The notes under the pieces were generated by a model. That model saw only the letters and a program-made list of their open reading frames with translations, was not told the origin of the DNA and did no database searches. A DNA stretch of 52,684 nt from Muribaculaceae bacterium (GTDB lineage Bacteria > Bacteroidota > Bacteroidia > Bacteroidales > Muribaculaceae), in NCBI GenBank assembly GCA_022510505.1, contig JAFLTL010000015.1, forward strand, positions 1 to 52,684, read 5' to 3'. This document shows positions 29,348 to 39,458 of this stretch, one piece after another. How positions within the stretch are numbered: the first letter of the stretch is position 1; each line of letters starts with the position of its first letter. Both the position numbers and the translations under genes were made by a program.

Positions 29348-30463
29348 ATGATTACACCCGATCAATTAAAGAATGTCCAGGAACGACGCGATGCATTGAA
29401 ACGTTATCTCGACGTCGACACAAAGAAAATCCAAGTTGAAGAAGAGGAACTGAGAACTCATGTTCCCGATTTCTGGGAACACCCGAAAGAGGCTCAGGCC
29501 CAGATGAAAAAAATCAAGGACCTCCAACAATGGATTAAAGGATATGAAGATGTCGAAAAGGCTGTCGACGAATTGACTTTGGCATGGGATTTCGTTAAAG
29601 AGGGTGTCATGGAAGAAGAAGAGATTGACGAAATCTATAGTGGTGCCCTGTCTAAAATCGAGGACCTGGAGCTCAAGAACATGTTGCGCCGGGAAGAGGA
29701 CAAGATGGATGTTGTTCTTAAAATTAACTCGGGAGCCGGAGGCACCGAGAGCCAGGATTGGGCTCAGATGCTAATGAGAATGTACCTCCGTTGGGCTGAA
29801 AAGAACGGGTATAAGGCTTCAATTGCTAATATTCTTGAAGGCGATGAGGCTGGCATCAAATCTTGTACCATCAACATAGAGGGTGATTTTGCCTACGGTT
29901 ATCTGAAAAGTGAGAACGGAGTTCATCGTCTCGTCAGGGTTTCTCCCTATAATGCCCAAGGCAAACGAATGACCTCCTTCGCATCGGTCTTCGTTACGCC
30001 TTTGGTCGATGATACGATTGAAGTGAAAATTGAACCCGCTCTTATGTCATGGGACACGTTCCGTTCAGGTGGTGCCGGCGGACAGAACGTCAATAAGGTT
30101 GAATCGGGAGTCAGACTCCGTTATCAATTCACCGATCCCTATACCGGCGAGAAGGAGGAAATCCTGATTGAAAACACCGAAACCCGCGACCAGCCAAAAA
30201 ATAAGGAGAATGCTCTGCGCCACTTGCGGTCAATTCTTTATGAAAAGGAAATGCAGCATCGACTCGAAGAACAAGCAAAGGTCGAAGCCGGCAAAATGAA
30301 AATCGAATGGGGTTCACAAATCAGAAGCTATGTTTTTGACGACCGGAGGGTAAAGGATCATCGCACCAATTATCAGACATCCGATGTTGGTGGAGTGATG
30401 GACGGTGACCTTGAGGGATTCATCAAGGCCTATCTGATGGAGTTCGCTGAAAAAGAAGCGTGA
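29348..30463 (+). CDS. prfB: Peptide chain release factor 2
   Basis: RF2 ends translation at UGA and UAA codons. The protein (371 residues from ATG 29348) has the catalytic GGQ motif (244-246) and the anticodon-like motif SPY at 199-201, where the E. coli protein has SPF. ATG 29348 is preferred over an in-frame TTG at 29336 because TTG would lie almost on the predicted transcription start. The region around KRYLD (residues 18-22) corresponds to the site where many species, including E. coli, have an in-frame UGA and a +1 frameshift. Here the frame is open, so no programmed frameshift is needed. Confidence 0.96.
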   Translation: MITPDQLKNVQERRDALKRYLDVDTKKIQVEEEELRTHVPDFWEHPKEAQAQMKKIKDLQQWIKGYEDVEKAVDELTLAWDFVKEGVMEEEEIDEIYSGALSKIEDLELKNMLRREEDKMDVVLKINSGAGGTESQDWAQMLMRMYLRWAEKNGYKASIANILEGDEAGIKSCTINIEGDFAYGYLKSENGVHRLVRVSPYNAQGKRMTSFASVFVTPLVDDTIEVKIEPALMSWDTFRSGGAGGQNVNKVESGVRLRYQFTDPYTGEKEEILIENTETRDQPKNKENALRHLRSILYEKEMQHRLEEQAKVEAGKMKIEWGSQIRSYVFDDRRVKDHRTNYQTSDVGGVMDGDLEGFIKAYLMEFAEKEA

Positions 30464-30464
30464 A

Positions 30465-31235
30465 GTGAAGAAGGTAAAAGTTATTAAGGTCGGAGGTGCG
30501 ATTCTAGAGAATCAGTCATCGCTGAATTCTTTTTTGGACCGATTTGCGAATGTAGAGGGGAACAAGGTACTTGTGCATGGAGGTGGAAGACAAGCGACCG
30601 ACATGGCAAAACGACTTGGTGTCGAAACCCTTATGATTGAAGGTCGTCGTGTCACCGACGACTCCATGCTGGAGATTGTCACAATGGTTTACGGCGGTCT
30701 GGTTAATAAAACAGTAGTAGCCAAACTTCAGCAACGAGGCATTAATTCTGTTGGGCTTACAGGAGCCGACATGAATATTGTTCGCAGCGTTAAACGACCT
30801 CCTAAAAACGGAGTCGACTATGGGAACGTGGGTGATGTAACTAATGTGGATGGTAGGTTGCTCGAAAAACTGATAGAAATGAGAGTAGTGGCCGTCGTTG
30901 CACCATTGACCCATGACGGACAAGGGCATATTCTTAATACGAATGCTGATACCATTGCAGCCGAGGTAGCTAAGTCATTGTCTACTTCAATGGATGTTAC
31001 CCTGATTTATTGTTTCGAAAAATCAGGAGTCATGACCGACCCCGATGAACCATCTTCGGTTATCGAAAAAATAACACCGAGTCTTTTTAATGAACTTAAA
31101 TCAAATGGAATCATTACGGCAGGCATGATTCCTAAATTGGAGAATTCTTTTGATGCCCTTGAGAAAGGTGTCGGGAAAATCAGAATAACCAGTGCCGAAA
31201 ATCTCGAAGGAGGCACACTACTAACAATCGAATAA
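30465..31235 (+). CDS. argB: Acetylglutamate kinase
   Basis: ArgB phosphorylates N-acetylglutamate (or N-succinylglutamate in some Bacteroidetes) in arginine synthesis. The 256-residue protein has the amino-acid-kinase motifs KVGGAIL, VHGGGRQ, the EGRRVTD block and NTNADTIAAEVA. GTG 30465 is used as start because it comes one base after the prfB stop and gives the KVIKVGG segment at the right distance. There is no ATG nearby. It is probably co-transcribed with prfB and asd. Confidence 0.93.
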   Translation: MKKVKVIKVGGAILENQSSLNSFLDRFANVEGNKVLVHGGGRQATDMAKRLGVETLMIEGRRVTDDSMLEIVTMVYGGLVNKTVVAKLQQRGINSVGLTGADMNIVRSVKRPPKNGVDYGNVGDVTNVDGRLLEKLIEMRVVAVVAPLTHDGQGHILNTNADTIAAEVAKSLSTSMDVTLIYCFEKSGVMTDPDEPSSVIEKITPSLFNELKSNGIITAGMIPKLENSFDALEKGVGKIRITSAENLEGGTLLTIE

Positions 31236-31241
31236 AGAAGA

Positions 31242-32255
31242 ATGAACGTTGCAATAGTTGGAGCCAGCGGTGCCGTTGGACAGGAATTCCTAAAAGTTCT
31301 TGACGAGCAGAATTTCCCTATAGAGAATCTCAAGTTATTCGGTTCTCACCGTAGCAAGGGTAAAGACTATATTTTTCATGGAAAATCTTATACAGTCCAA
31401 GAATTGACCGAGAATTCCGGACCGGAATTTCAAGATATCGACTTTGTCTTCACTTCGGCAGGTGCCTCAGTTTCCAAACAATACGCCTCTTTGATAACAT
31501 CTGGTGGGGCAATCATGATTGACAACTCCAGTGCTTTCCGAATGGATGATGATGTTCCTCTGGTTGTTCCCGAAGTGAATGGTGCTGACTGTTTCAACGC
31601 ACCAAGAAACATCATCGCCAACCCTAATTGTACGACTATTATTCTTGTAGTCGCTCTTAAACCAATCAACGATCTCTCCCCCATCAAAAGGGTTAGAGTT
31701 GCGACCTATCAAGCTGCGAGTGGCGCGGGAGGAGCGGCCATGGATGAACTTGTGGAACAACATCGCCAACTCTCTAATAATGAAACACCGACTGTTGAGA
31801 AATTTGCCTATCAGCTTGCCTATAATGTCATTCCTCACATTGATGTTTTTCAAAGTAACGACTACACTCGGGAGGAAATGAAAATGTTCAACGAGACTCG
31901 CAAGATCATGCATTCTCCAGATATAAGAGTTAGTGCGACTTGTGTCAGAGTTCCTGTTATGAGGTCCCACAGTGAGGCTGTATGGGTTGAAACCGAATCT
32001 CCTGTCAGTGTTGAGGCTGTAAAGGAAGCTTTTTCCAAGGCGCATGGTGTCAAGGTTCTCGATGAGCCGTTGGCGAAACGATATCCGATGCCCCTGGAAC
32101 TGGCCGGTAAGGACGAAGTTTTTGTCGGACGCATCAGAAAAGACCTTGCAGATGACAATGGTTTGAATTTCTGGCTAACCGGCGACCAAATCAAAAAAGG
32201 CGCTGCATTGAATGCTGTTCAAATTGCCAAATATATAATCAGTCACTCAAAATAA
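31242..32255 (+). CDS. asd: Aspartate-semialdehyde dehydrogenase
   Basis: Asd reduces aspartyl phosphate to aspartate semialdehyde, the branch point to lysine/diaminopimelate, methionine and threonine. The 337-residue protein has the NADP-binding GASGAVGQE (7-15), the active-site cysteine C130 in ANPNCTT, and the YQAASGAGG segment. It begins 6 nt after argB. The gene also feeds peptidoglycan synthesis through diaminopimelate. Confidence 0.96.
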   Translation: MNVAIVGASGAVGQEFLKVLDEQNFPIENLKLFGSHRSKGKDYIFHGKSYTVQELTENSGPEFQDIDFVFTSAGASVSKQYASLITSGGAIMIDNSSAFRMDDDVPLVVPEVNGADCFNAPRNIIANPNCTTIILVVALKPINDLSPIKRVRVATYQAASGAGGAAMDELVEQHRQLSNNETPTVEKFAYQLAYNVIPHIDVFQSNDYTREEMKMFNETRKIMHSPDIRVSATCVRVPVMRSHSEAVWVETESPVSVEAVKEAFSKAHGVKVLDEPLAKRYPMPLELAGKDEVFVGRIRKDLADDNGLNFWLTGDQIKKGAALNAVQIAKYIISHSK

Positions 32256-32267
32256 GCCCCCTAAACT

Positions 32268-34349
32268 TTGTCAAGCGAGCCCTTAGTAACTAATCCGATT
32301 ACGATATTCTTTATCGTATTGGCTATAATAGTGCTCGCTCCGGTTCTGCTTAACCGACTAAGAATTCCACCTATAGTAGGAATGATAGCGGCCGGTGTGA
32401 TCGTTGGACCCTATGGATTCAATATACTTGCCGATGATAGCAGTTTCGTGATTTTCGGACAGGTTGGACTGCTCTATCTCATGTTTTTGGCTGGGATTGA
32501 GATTGACATGTACCATCTTCAGCTGAATTTCAAGAAAGGACTCCTTTTCGGTTTGTTGACCTTCCTGATTCCTTTGGCTTTAGGAATTGTTGTCAGCCGA
32601 ACCCTTTTGGGACTTGATATGCTGACCGCCTTCCTTTTGGGTTCCATGTTCGCTGCCCACACACTAATATCCTACCCTGTTGCAGCACGTTATGGAGTCA
32701 CCAAAACCACAGCCGTATTGATTGCAGTAGTTGGAACCATCATTACCGTTGTTGGTTCCCTACTCGTGCTGGCAGGCGTTGTCAACATAACTAACACCGG
32801 AGAATTTGACCTGTTGCTGTTCGCATGGCTGATTGTGAAAATGACAATCTATGCGATATCCGTCATTTTCCTCTACCCTCTTATCACGCGGTGGTTCCTA
32901 CGACGCTACAGTGACCGCGTAACTCAATTTGTTTTTATTCTATCATTAGTTTTCCTCTCGGCATGGATAGCTGAACTGATTGGACTGTCGGGCGTATTGG
33001 GAGCCTTCTTCGGTGGATTGATTCTCAACCGGTATGTCCCCGCTGCTTCATCCCTAATGAGCCGAATAGAATTTGTTGGAAATGCAATCTTCATCCCTTA
33101 TTTTCTTATCGGAGTTGGCATGATGGTGAATGTGAAGGTAATCATAGACCCCGACACATTGACTACTGCCGCTATTATGTTGTTTGTCGCACTGGTATCA
33201 AAATGGGGAGCAGCGCGTTTGAGTGGTTTGTTCTATCGTATGCATAGAGCTGACTCCCTGATTATGTTCGGTTTGACGACTGCTCACACAGCCGTCGCTT
33301 TGGCCGTTGTTACCATTGGCTATGTTACCTTTCTGCCAAATGGCGAGAGGATGTTGGACTCCCGGATCATGAATGCCACCATCGTTGTAATATTGATCAC
33401 ATGCGCTTTGGCACCAATTATAACGGCCTCGGCCGCCTCTAAGATCCGACTGAGGATTCTCGAGAGCGATGTTAACGAGGAAGTCTCGGAACCATCTAAA
33501 GAGTACATTCCGAAAACTCTTCGGGTTCTCGTGCCTGTGTCAAACCCGGTCACAGCCCCCGGTTTGATGGAACTTGCATTGCTGCTTCTCGGAAAGCGTT
33601 CGGGTGGGAATTCCTATCAAGTGACTCTCTTGAACGTCAGAAATGACAATTCGTCAAAGAGCAAGACTATAGGACGCACCTGTCTCGAACTGGCAGCCCA
33701 GGTTGCGGCTTCTGCTGAGGTCAACACAACCCAAATTGAAAGATATGACATTAACACTGTCACAGGGATCAACAACGTCATTGAAGAAAGAGACATAAAT
33801 TGTGTCGTTCTCGGGATGCACCATAAGACAACTATTGTCGACACATTCATGGGGTCAAAATTGGAACAGTTGCTAATCAAAAACCATCGTCAGATTGTCA
33901 TATCACGTTGCTATGCACCATTAAACACTCTCTCACGAATGATTGTCTATGTTCCGCCACGCGCTCAATTGGAGATAGGCTTCCATCAATGGGTTCGATT
34001 AACCGGAAACTTGGGAACTGAACTCGGATGTACGGTTCAATACTGTGCACCGGCAGAGGTCAATGAGAGTATCGAGACATGTCTCTCTAACTGGGGTTAT
34101 AAATTCCGGACAGAATATAAAATAGTTGAAAATGGCGATGACTTCGTAATGATGGCAAACATGATTGAGGAAGAAGATCTCTTCCTTTGGATTACTGCCC
34201 GTCAGGGTTCAGTCAGTTGGGACAACGAACAAAAGGAATTACCTTCTTTTATGTCTCACCATCTCCAACGCAACAATCTGATTGTCATTTATCCCGAAAT
34301 CAGGAACGAAATAGTGGGAGAATTACATTCCCAATTCGTAAGTCTCTAA
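32268..34349 (+). CDS. Cation:proton antiporter (CPA2/Kef type) with C-terminal Usp-like domains
   Basis: The first 400 residues or so form a 12-helix CPA2 exchanger with RLRIPPIVGMIAAGVIVGP near the N-terminus, the LAGIEIDM motif and a GVLGAFFGGLILNR segment. The last 280 residues are cytoplasmic and look like tandem universal-stress-protein domains, for example RVLVPVSNP and NCVVLGMHHKT. These may sense nucleotides and gate transport. The start is TTG at 32268, 12 nt after asd; no ATG gives a complete first helix. The total is 693 residues. The transported ion (K+ or Na+) cannot be told from sequence. Confidence 0.87.
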   Translation: MSSEPLVTNPITIFFIVLAIIVLAPVLLNRLRIPPIVGMIAAGVIVGPYGFNILADDSSFVIFGQVGLLYLMFLAGIEIDMYHLQLNFKKGLLFGLLTFLIPLALGIVVSRTLLGLDMLTAFLLGSMFAAHTLISYPVAARYGVTKTTAVLIAVVGTIITVVGSLLVLAGVVNITNTGEFDLLLFAWLIVKMTIYAISVIFLYPLITRWFLRRYSDRVTQFVFILSLVFLSAWIAELIGLSGVLGAFFGGLILNRYVPAASSLMSRIEFVGNAIFIPYFLIGVGMMVNVKVIIDPDTLTTAAIMLFVALVSKWGAARLSGLFYRMHRADSLIMFGLTTAHTAVALAVVTIGYVTFLPNGERMLDSRIMNATIVVILITCALAPIITASAASKIRLRILESDVNEEVSEPSKEYIPKTLRVLVPVSNPVTAPGLMELALLLLGKRSGGNSYQVTLLNVRNDNSSKSKTIGRTCLELAAQVAASAEVNTTQIERYDINTVTGINNVIEERDINCVVLGMHHKTTIVDTFMGSKLEQLLIKNHRQIVISRCYAPLNTLSRMIVYVPPRAQLEIGFHQWVRLTGNLGTELGCTVQYCAPAEVNESIETCLSNWGYKFRTEYKIVENGDDFVMMANMIEEEDLFLWITARQGSVSWDNEQKELPSFMSHHLQRNNLIVIYPEIRNEIVGELHSQFVSL

Positions 34350-34367
34350 ACTATATAAAAAAGAGAT

Positions 34368-34383
34368 GGAACCCGAAGGTTCC
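34368..34383 (+). terminator. Hairpin downstream of the antiporter gene, weak terminator candidate
   Basis: GGAACC (34368-34373) pairs with GGTTCC (34378-34383) around a CGAA loop, 19 nt after the antiporter stop. There is no T run behind it, so it is a stable stem but a poor intrinsic terminator; it may protect the mRNA end. Confidence 0.4.
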
Positions 34384-34617
34384 GTCCTTGATTAACACAC
34401 ATTATGAAGTCATGTCTGTAAGACTTATGAAATCGTTGCAAATGTAAATAAAAAATATTCTACCCCTCCCCCATTTTTAATATTCGTTAACATTTTTAGC
34501 AATTATTATATTAAATTTTTATGATATGAGCAATAATTCTGCTCACATCGGTCTATAATTTTGCACCCATGGGACTTAAGTTATAATTATTTTTTAGCCT
34601 TGTGACTTGTCCCGGGT
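34384..34617. other. AT-rich gap between convergent genes
   Basis: There is no coding sequence here. The stretch holds a 6-bp palindrome TGAGCA-N7-TGCTCA (34527-34545) and a plus-strand TAATTTTG (34556-34563) of the -7 type, without a matching upstream element. A transcript from it would run antisense into the 3' end of sufS. Confidence 0.4.
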
Positions 34618-35835
34618 TTAGTCTAGAATTGGGGCTACCCGCTTTATGGAATTGACCAAAATATCGACCTCCTCCCGAGTATTATAGACTGCAAATGAAG
34701 CACGAACCGTACCCTCTATGCCTAACGCGCTCATTAGGGGTTGAGCACAATGATGTCCCGTTCTGACAGCTATGCCCAACTTGTCAAGTAACATGCCGGT
34801 ATCATAAGGATGGGCATTCCCAAGCAAAAATGAGATAACTGCACTTTTATGCCTTGCCTCTCCAAGAATTCTCAATCTTGGAACAGCAATCAGCTTCTCA
34901 GTTGCATATTGTAATAATTCCTCTTCATGGTCAGCGATATTTTCCATTCCAATCTCTTCCATAAAATCAATGGCTGCTGAGAGTGCCGATATTCCGACAA
35001 AATCAGGTGTACCGGCCTCAAACTTAAATGGCAAACTGGCCCATGTTGTATGGGGGAAAGTTACCTTCTCAATCATTTCTCCTCCCCCTTGATATGGTGG
35101 CATAGACTCCAGATGTTCCTTCTTCCCGTAGAGTATCCCGACACCACAGGGACCATACATCTTATGAGATGAAAAGACATAGAAGTCTGCATCCAATTTA
35201 CGTACATCAATTCTCATGTGAGGAACAGCCTGGGCTCCGTCTATCAAAACGGGCACTCCATGAGAATGGGCTATTGAAATGATTTCTTCAACCGGATTTA
35301 TCGTGCCAAGAACATTGGATACATGACACACCGATACCATAACGGTTCTTTCTGTGAACAACCGTCGATAGGTTTCCATGTCAAGAGTCGATTTATCGCT
35401 TGCTAAAGGAATCACTTTTATGACTATGCCTTTCCGAGCTCTGAGCAACTGCCAGGGTACGATATTGGCATGGTGTTCCATCTCGGAAAGAATAATTTCA
35501 TCTCCTTCTTTGAATCGTTCTCCGAAAGAAGAGGCCACAGCATTTATCCCTTCAGTCGTTCCTCGTGTAAATATCACTTCCTCAATCGAGGACGCATTAA
35601 TCCAAGCTGTTATCTTACGTCGTGTTTCTTCCTGCAACTCCGTTGCTTCCTGAGAAATAGTGGAAACACCTCGATGAACATTAGCCTTATGGTTCAGATA
35701 CATGTCACTGATTGCATCAACGACCCTGCGTGGTGTCTGTGAGGTTGCAGTGTTGTCAAGATATACCAGACGGCGACCATAGAACTCACGCTCCAAACCC
35801 GGAAACTCTTTTCTTATTTTCTCGACATCAACCAT
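34618..35835 (-). CDS. sufS: Cysteine desulfurase SufS
   Basis: SufS takes sulfur from cysteine for iron-sulfur cluster assembly. The 405-residue PLP enzyme shows the Schiff-base lysine K225 in SSHKMYGP and the reactive cysteine C363 in RTGHHCAQP, both typical of the group II (SufS) class. It is the last gene of the minus-strand suf operon and overlaps sufD by 8 nt. No sufE or sufU follows, so the sulfur acceptor must be encoded elsewhere. Confidence 0.96.
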   Translation of the reverse strand: MVDVEKIRKEFPGLEREFYGRRLVYLDNTATSQTPRRVVDAISDMYLNHKANVHRGVSTISQEATELQEETRRKITAWINASSIEEVIFTRGTTEGINAVASSFGERFKEGDEIILSEMEHHANIVPWQLLRARKGIVIKVIPLASDKSTLDMETYRRLFTERTVMVSVCHVSNVLGTINPVEEIISIAHSHGVPVLIDGAQAVPHMRIDVRKLDADFYVFSSHKMYGPCGVGILYGKKEHLESMPPYQGGGEMIEKVTFPHTTWASLPFKFEAGTPDFVGISALSAAIDFMEEIGMENIADHEEELLQYATEKLIAVPRLRILGEARHKSAVISFLLGNAHPYDTGMLLDKLGIAVRTGHHCAQPLMSALGIEGTVRASFAVYNTREEVDILVNSIKRVAPILD

Positions 35836-37195
35836 TGGACTGATTCATCAAGCAGTTTTTACACAAAAGATTTTCTCCCCTAAGTCGTTGCTCTACAAGA
35901 TGACCCAATCTAGCTGTAAAACCAGGTATTTCAAATTTATCTATAACATCGGCCATAAAAGCTTGCATAAGCATAGAACGAGCCTCATCCAAAGGAATCC
36001 CTCGTGTTTGCATATAGAACAACGCCCTCGTGTCTAACTGTCCGGTAGTGGCTCCATGACTGCATTTGACATCATCGTTATATATCATAAGTTGCGGTTT
36101 CGAGTACATTCGTCCTCCCTTGGATGCGACAATGTTACGGTTTGTCTGATAGGCTTCGTTAAACCGAGAATCTTTCTCTACTACTATGCGCCCTTGGAAA
36201 ACTCCTTTGGATTCATCGTCAAGCACATACTTGAATAGCTGACTACTGAATCCGTGCTGCTTGGAATGGGAAACATAAGTGTAATTGTCGGTGTGGGAAG
36301 TGCCATTGCCTATCACCAGCCCGTTAATACTTGTCTTGGTGTGATCACCATCGGTAAAGACGGCAAAATTATTTCTTGTGCTTCCGTTCACCAGAGTAAT
36401 CGAGCCAACTTTCAAACTTGAATGGGCTGATTGATGTGCTACTAGCTGACTGATCATACGGGATGACCGGGCCGACTCCTCCATCGAAACATATTCCACC
36501 CCGGCTTCCTCTCCGGCAGAAATCTGAACTATCTCATTAACCAGATTGACAATCTGCTCATCGGCTACAGAATGCTGGCAACTCAATATCTTCACTGAAG
36601 AGGCATTCTGAGCATCGATTAACAATCGTCGAGTGGCCAACATGGGTATGTTTCCTCCTGCATAATTGACTATCTGAATCGGAACCTCTATATTAGTGTT
36701 AGGGGAAATCTTAATATAGACCCCGTCGCCCAGCAGCAACAAATTTAGCAATGACATCGTATCATCAGTCGATTCTGAAGATTGAAGAAACTGTTTCACG
36801 TCGTCAGCAAATTCAGTCCAAGCTCTTTTCAGTGGCATCACAGTCAATCCATCGGGCATGGATGACATTCCATGGGGAAGAGAGATTCTGACAACCACAT
36901 CATTGTGAACTATCACGCGTATGGCCTGGAGAGTTGTCACTCCGCAACCCGATATCATGGACTGACTAATCAAATCAAGTCTCTTGAGGTTTATTCCCAG
37001 GTTAGGACTGAACATTTCGTTTATAGATGTCTTCTCATACCCTTCAACATTCGTGTCGGGGAATGACATTTTCTCTAAACGCTTGAAAGCTTTGTCGCGC
37101 AGAACATTTACATAATCGGGAGAATCTGACTTTATATCCTTTTCATTCTCTCGGTAGAATTCAAGATACTGTTCTAAAGAATTTACACTCTTCAT
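35828..37195 (-). CDS. sufD: Fe-S cluster assembly protein SufD
   Basis: SufD forms the SufBCD scaffold with SufB and SufC. The protein of about 455 residues has the beta-helix core with GRIVVEKDSRFNEAYQTN and the C-terminal CSHGATTGQLD motif. ATG 37195 (8 nt after the sufC stop) is preferred; a TTG at 37207 would give four more residues and a 4-nt overlap with sufC. It ends MNQSNG, overlapping sufS. Confidence 0.93.
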   Translation of the reverse strand: MKSVNSLEQYLEFYRENEKDIKSDSPDYVNVLRDKAFKRLEKMSFPDTNVEGYEKTSINEMFSPNLGINLKRLDLISQSMISGCGVTTLQAIRVIVHNDVVVRISLPHGMSSMPDGLTVMPLKRAWTEFADDVKQFLQSSESTDDTMSLLNLLLLGDGVYIKISPNTNIEVPIQIVNYAGGNIPMLATRRLLIDAQNASSVKILSCQHSVADEQIVNLVNEIVQISAGEEAGVEYVSMEESARSSRMISQLVAHQSAHSSLKVGSITLVNGSTRNNFAVFTDGDHTKTSINGLVIGNGTSHTDNYTYVSHSKQHGFSSQLFKYVLDDESKGVFQGRIVVEKDSRFNEAYQTNRNIVASKGGRMYSKPQLMIYNDDVKCSHGATTGQLDTRALFYMQTRGIPLDEARSMLMQAFMADVIDKFEIPGFTARLGHLVEQRLRGENLLCKNCLMNQSNG

Positions 37196-37203
37196 CGCAT
37201 GTG

Positions 37204-37968
37204 TCAAATTTCCGACTCTTTAAGCCAATCATATCCTTTTTCCTCGAGTTCCAGTGCAAGTTCGGGTCCTCCGCTCCTAACTATTTTGCCTTTATATAAC
37301 ACATGAACAAAATCAGGTTTTATATAGTCCAGCAGTCTCTGATAATGGGTAATCACAATCGTAGCATTGTCAGGTTTCTTCAATCGATTAACTCCATTTG
37401 CCACTACTCTAAGAGCATCGATATCCAATCCACTGTCGGTTTCGTCAAGTATCGCGAGACGTGGTTCCAGCATAGCCATCTGGAAAATCTCATTACGTTT
37501 CTTTTCTCCACCCGAAAATCCTTCATTAACCGAACGAGACGCAAGTTTATTATCCAAATCTACTATCGCCCGTTTCTCCTTCATTAACTTGAGAAATTCA
37601 GGAGCCGGCATGGGAGACTCGCCGAAGTATTTTCTCTTGGCATTAATGGCGGCTCTCATGAAGTTTACCATTGAAACCCCGGGAATTTCTACAGGATATT
37701 GGAATGAAAGAAACAATCCCTCGTGGGCTCTATCTTCAGGACTCAGTCCAAAAAGTTCCTTACCATGAAAGATGGCTTTTCCTGCAGTTACCTTAAAGCG
37801 AGGATCACCGGCAAGCACACCGGAGAAGGTTGATTTACCCGAACCATTCGGACCCATTATAGCATGAACCTCACCCTCATGCAAAGTGAAGTTCAACCCC
37901 TGAAGTATCTCTTTGCCGTCAATGCCTGCATGAAGGTCGGAAACTTCCAATAACACTTTCTTTTCCAT
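37204..37968 (-). CDS. sufC: Fe-S cluster assembly ATPase SufC
   Basis: SufC is the ABC-type ATPase that drives the SufBCD scaffold. The 254-residue protein has Walker A GPNGSGKST (39-47), the ABC signature FSGGEKKRNE and Walker B LAILDETDSGLD, the variant typical of SufC. No membrane helix is present, as expected for the soluble complex. It starts 11 nt after sufB. Confidence 0.97.
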   Translation of the reverse strand: MEKKVLLEVSDLHAGIDGKEILQGLNFTLHEGEVHAIMGPNGSGKSTFSGVLAGDPRFKVTAGKAIFHGKELFGLSPEDRAHEGLFLSFQYPVEIPGVSMVNFMRAAINAKRKYFGESPMPAPEFLKLMKEKRAIVDLDNKLASRSVNEGFSGGEKKRNEIFQMAMLEPRLAILDETDSGLDIDALRVVANGVNRLKKPDNATIVITHYQRLLDYIKPDFVHVLYKGKIVRSGGPELALELEEKGYDWLKESEI

Positions 37969-37979
37969 AGTTTCAATAA

Positions 37980-39422
37980 TTATCCAACGGCACCTTCGAG
38001 GGTTACCGACAACAGTTTTTGAGCCTCTACGGCAAATTCCATCGGAAGTTTGTTCATCACTTCCTTTGCATATCCGTTCACTATCAACCCGACGGCTTCT
38101 TCTGTTGGCAAACCACGTTGATTACAATAGAACAACTGTTCCTCTGAAATCTTTGAGGTTGTTGCTTCATGCTCTACCACAGCTGTATCGTCGAGGACGT
38201 CAATGTAGGGAAACGTGTGGGCACCACAGTCAGACCCTAGCAACAGAGAATCACACTGAGTAAAGTTGCGACATCCGGTCGCTCCCGGAACTACTTTCAC
38301 GAGTCCGCGATAGGAATTCTGACTGAATCCGGCCGAAATACCTTTTGATACAATAGTTGATCGAGTGTCAGGAGCAAGATGAATCATTTTAGTACCGGTA
38401 TCAGCCTGCTGATGATTTCGTGTCACAGCTACTGAATAAAATTCCCCGGAACTTCCCTTTCCGGCTAAAACACATGATGGATATTTCCAAGTTATAGCAC
38501 TTCCCGTTTCAACCTGCGTCCATGAAAGTTTAGAGTATTCGCCACGGCACAACCCTCGTTTGGTCACGAAATTATATACCCCTCCTCGGCCCTCCTTATC
38601 GCCGGCATACCAGTTCTGGACTGTAGAATATTTCACTTCAGCCCGGTTCTCAACAACTATTTCCACAATTGCTGCATGAAGTTGGTTCTCGTCGCGCATC
38701 GGCGCCGTACAGCCCTCAAGATAGCTTACATAGGAATCATCGTCGGCAACAATCAGAGTCCTTTCAAACTGACCGGTTCCCATCGCGTTGATTCGGAAAT
38801 AGGTCGACAATTCCATCGGACATCTGACACCTTGTGGAATATAGACAAATGAACCGTCGGAGAATACCGCCGAGTTCAATGCGGCAAAAAAATTGTCACG
38901 ATAGCTGACAACCGAACCTAAATATTTTTTTACCAATTCGGGATAATCCTTAACCGCCTCGGATATCGAACAGAAGATTATCCCCATTTCGGCTAGTTTG
39001 GCCCTATGGGTGGTCTTGACCGAAACCGAGTCCATAACAGCATCGACGGCCATTCCGCTAAGAAGTTTCCTTTCCTCCAATGGAATACCAAGCCTGTCAA
39101 ATGTTGCAAGAAGCTCAGGGTCAACCTCGTCCATATTCTTTGGACCATCCTTTTTTCTTGGTGCAGCATAATAGCTGATCGCCTGATAATCTATGGGAGG
39201 AATATCCAAATGGGCCCATCGGGGCATATCGAGAGTCAACCAGTATCGATAGGCCTTCAAACGATAGTCCAACAACCACTGCGGCTCGTTCTTCTTCGCT
39301 GAAATGAACCGAATAGTATCTTCGTTAAGTCCCGGGAGAGCAACATCAGTATCAATATCGGTTACAAACCCATATTTATAGTCATTGTCTGTCGCGACTT
39401 TATTTATAATTTCCTTACTCAT
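37980..39422 (-). CDS. sufB: Fe-S cluster assembly protein SufB
   Basis: SufB is the main scaffold subunit on which Fe-S clusters are built. The 480-residue protein has the conserved [15 protein letters not shown], the YLEGCTAP block and the C-terminal beta-helix with [17 protein letters not shown] 39422 fits the family N-terminus. The gap to cvpA (stop side 39459) is 36 nt with no promoter of the consensus type, so the suf genes may be read from upstream. Confidence 0.97.
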   Translation of the reverse strand: MSKEIINKVATDNDYKYGFVTDIDTDVALPGLNEDTIRFISAKKNEPQWLLDYRLKAYRYWLTLDMPRWAHLDIPPIDYQAISYYAAPRKKDGPKNMDEVDPELLATFDRLGIPLEERKLLSGMAVDAVMDSVSVKTTHRAKLAEMGIIFCSISEAVKDYPELVKKYLGSVVSYRDNFFAALNSAVFSDGSFVYIPQGVRCPMELSTYFRINAMGTGQFERTLIVADDDSYVSYLEGCTAPMRDENQLHAAIVEIVVENRAEVKYSTVQNWYAGDKEGRGGVYNFVTKRGLCRGEYSKLSWTQVETGSAITWKYPSCVLAGKGSSGEFYSVAVTRNHQQADTGTKMIHLAPDTRSTIVSKGISAGFSQNSYRGLVKVVPGATGCRNFTQCDSLLLGSDCGAHTFPYIDVLDDTAVVEHEATTSKISEEQLFYCNQRGLPTEEAVGLIVNGYAKEVMNKLPMEFAVEAQKLLSVTLEGAVG

Positions 39423-39458
39423 TACTATTAGAACAATCGTCGGTGGGTTTGGGTTGTA

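Noticed and set aside
29348-29420. Programmed +1 frameshift in prfB
   Set aside because: The frame is open through the region and there is no in-frame UGA.
31467-32045. 192-residue reading frame on the minus strand inside asd
   Set aside because: It is antisense to a strongly conserved enzyme, with no recognisable domain or start context.
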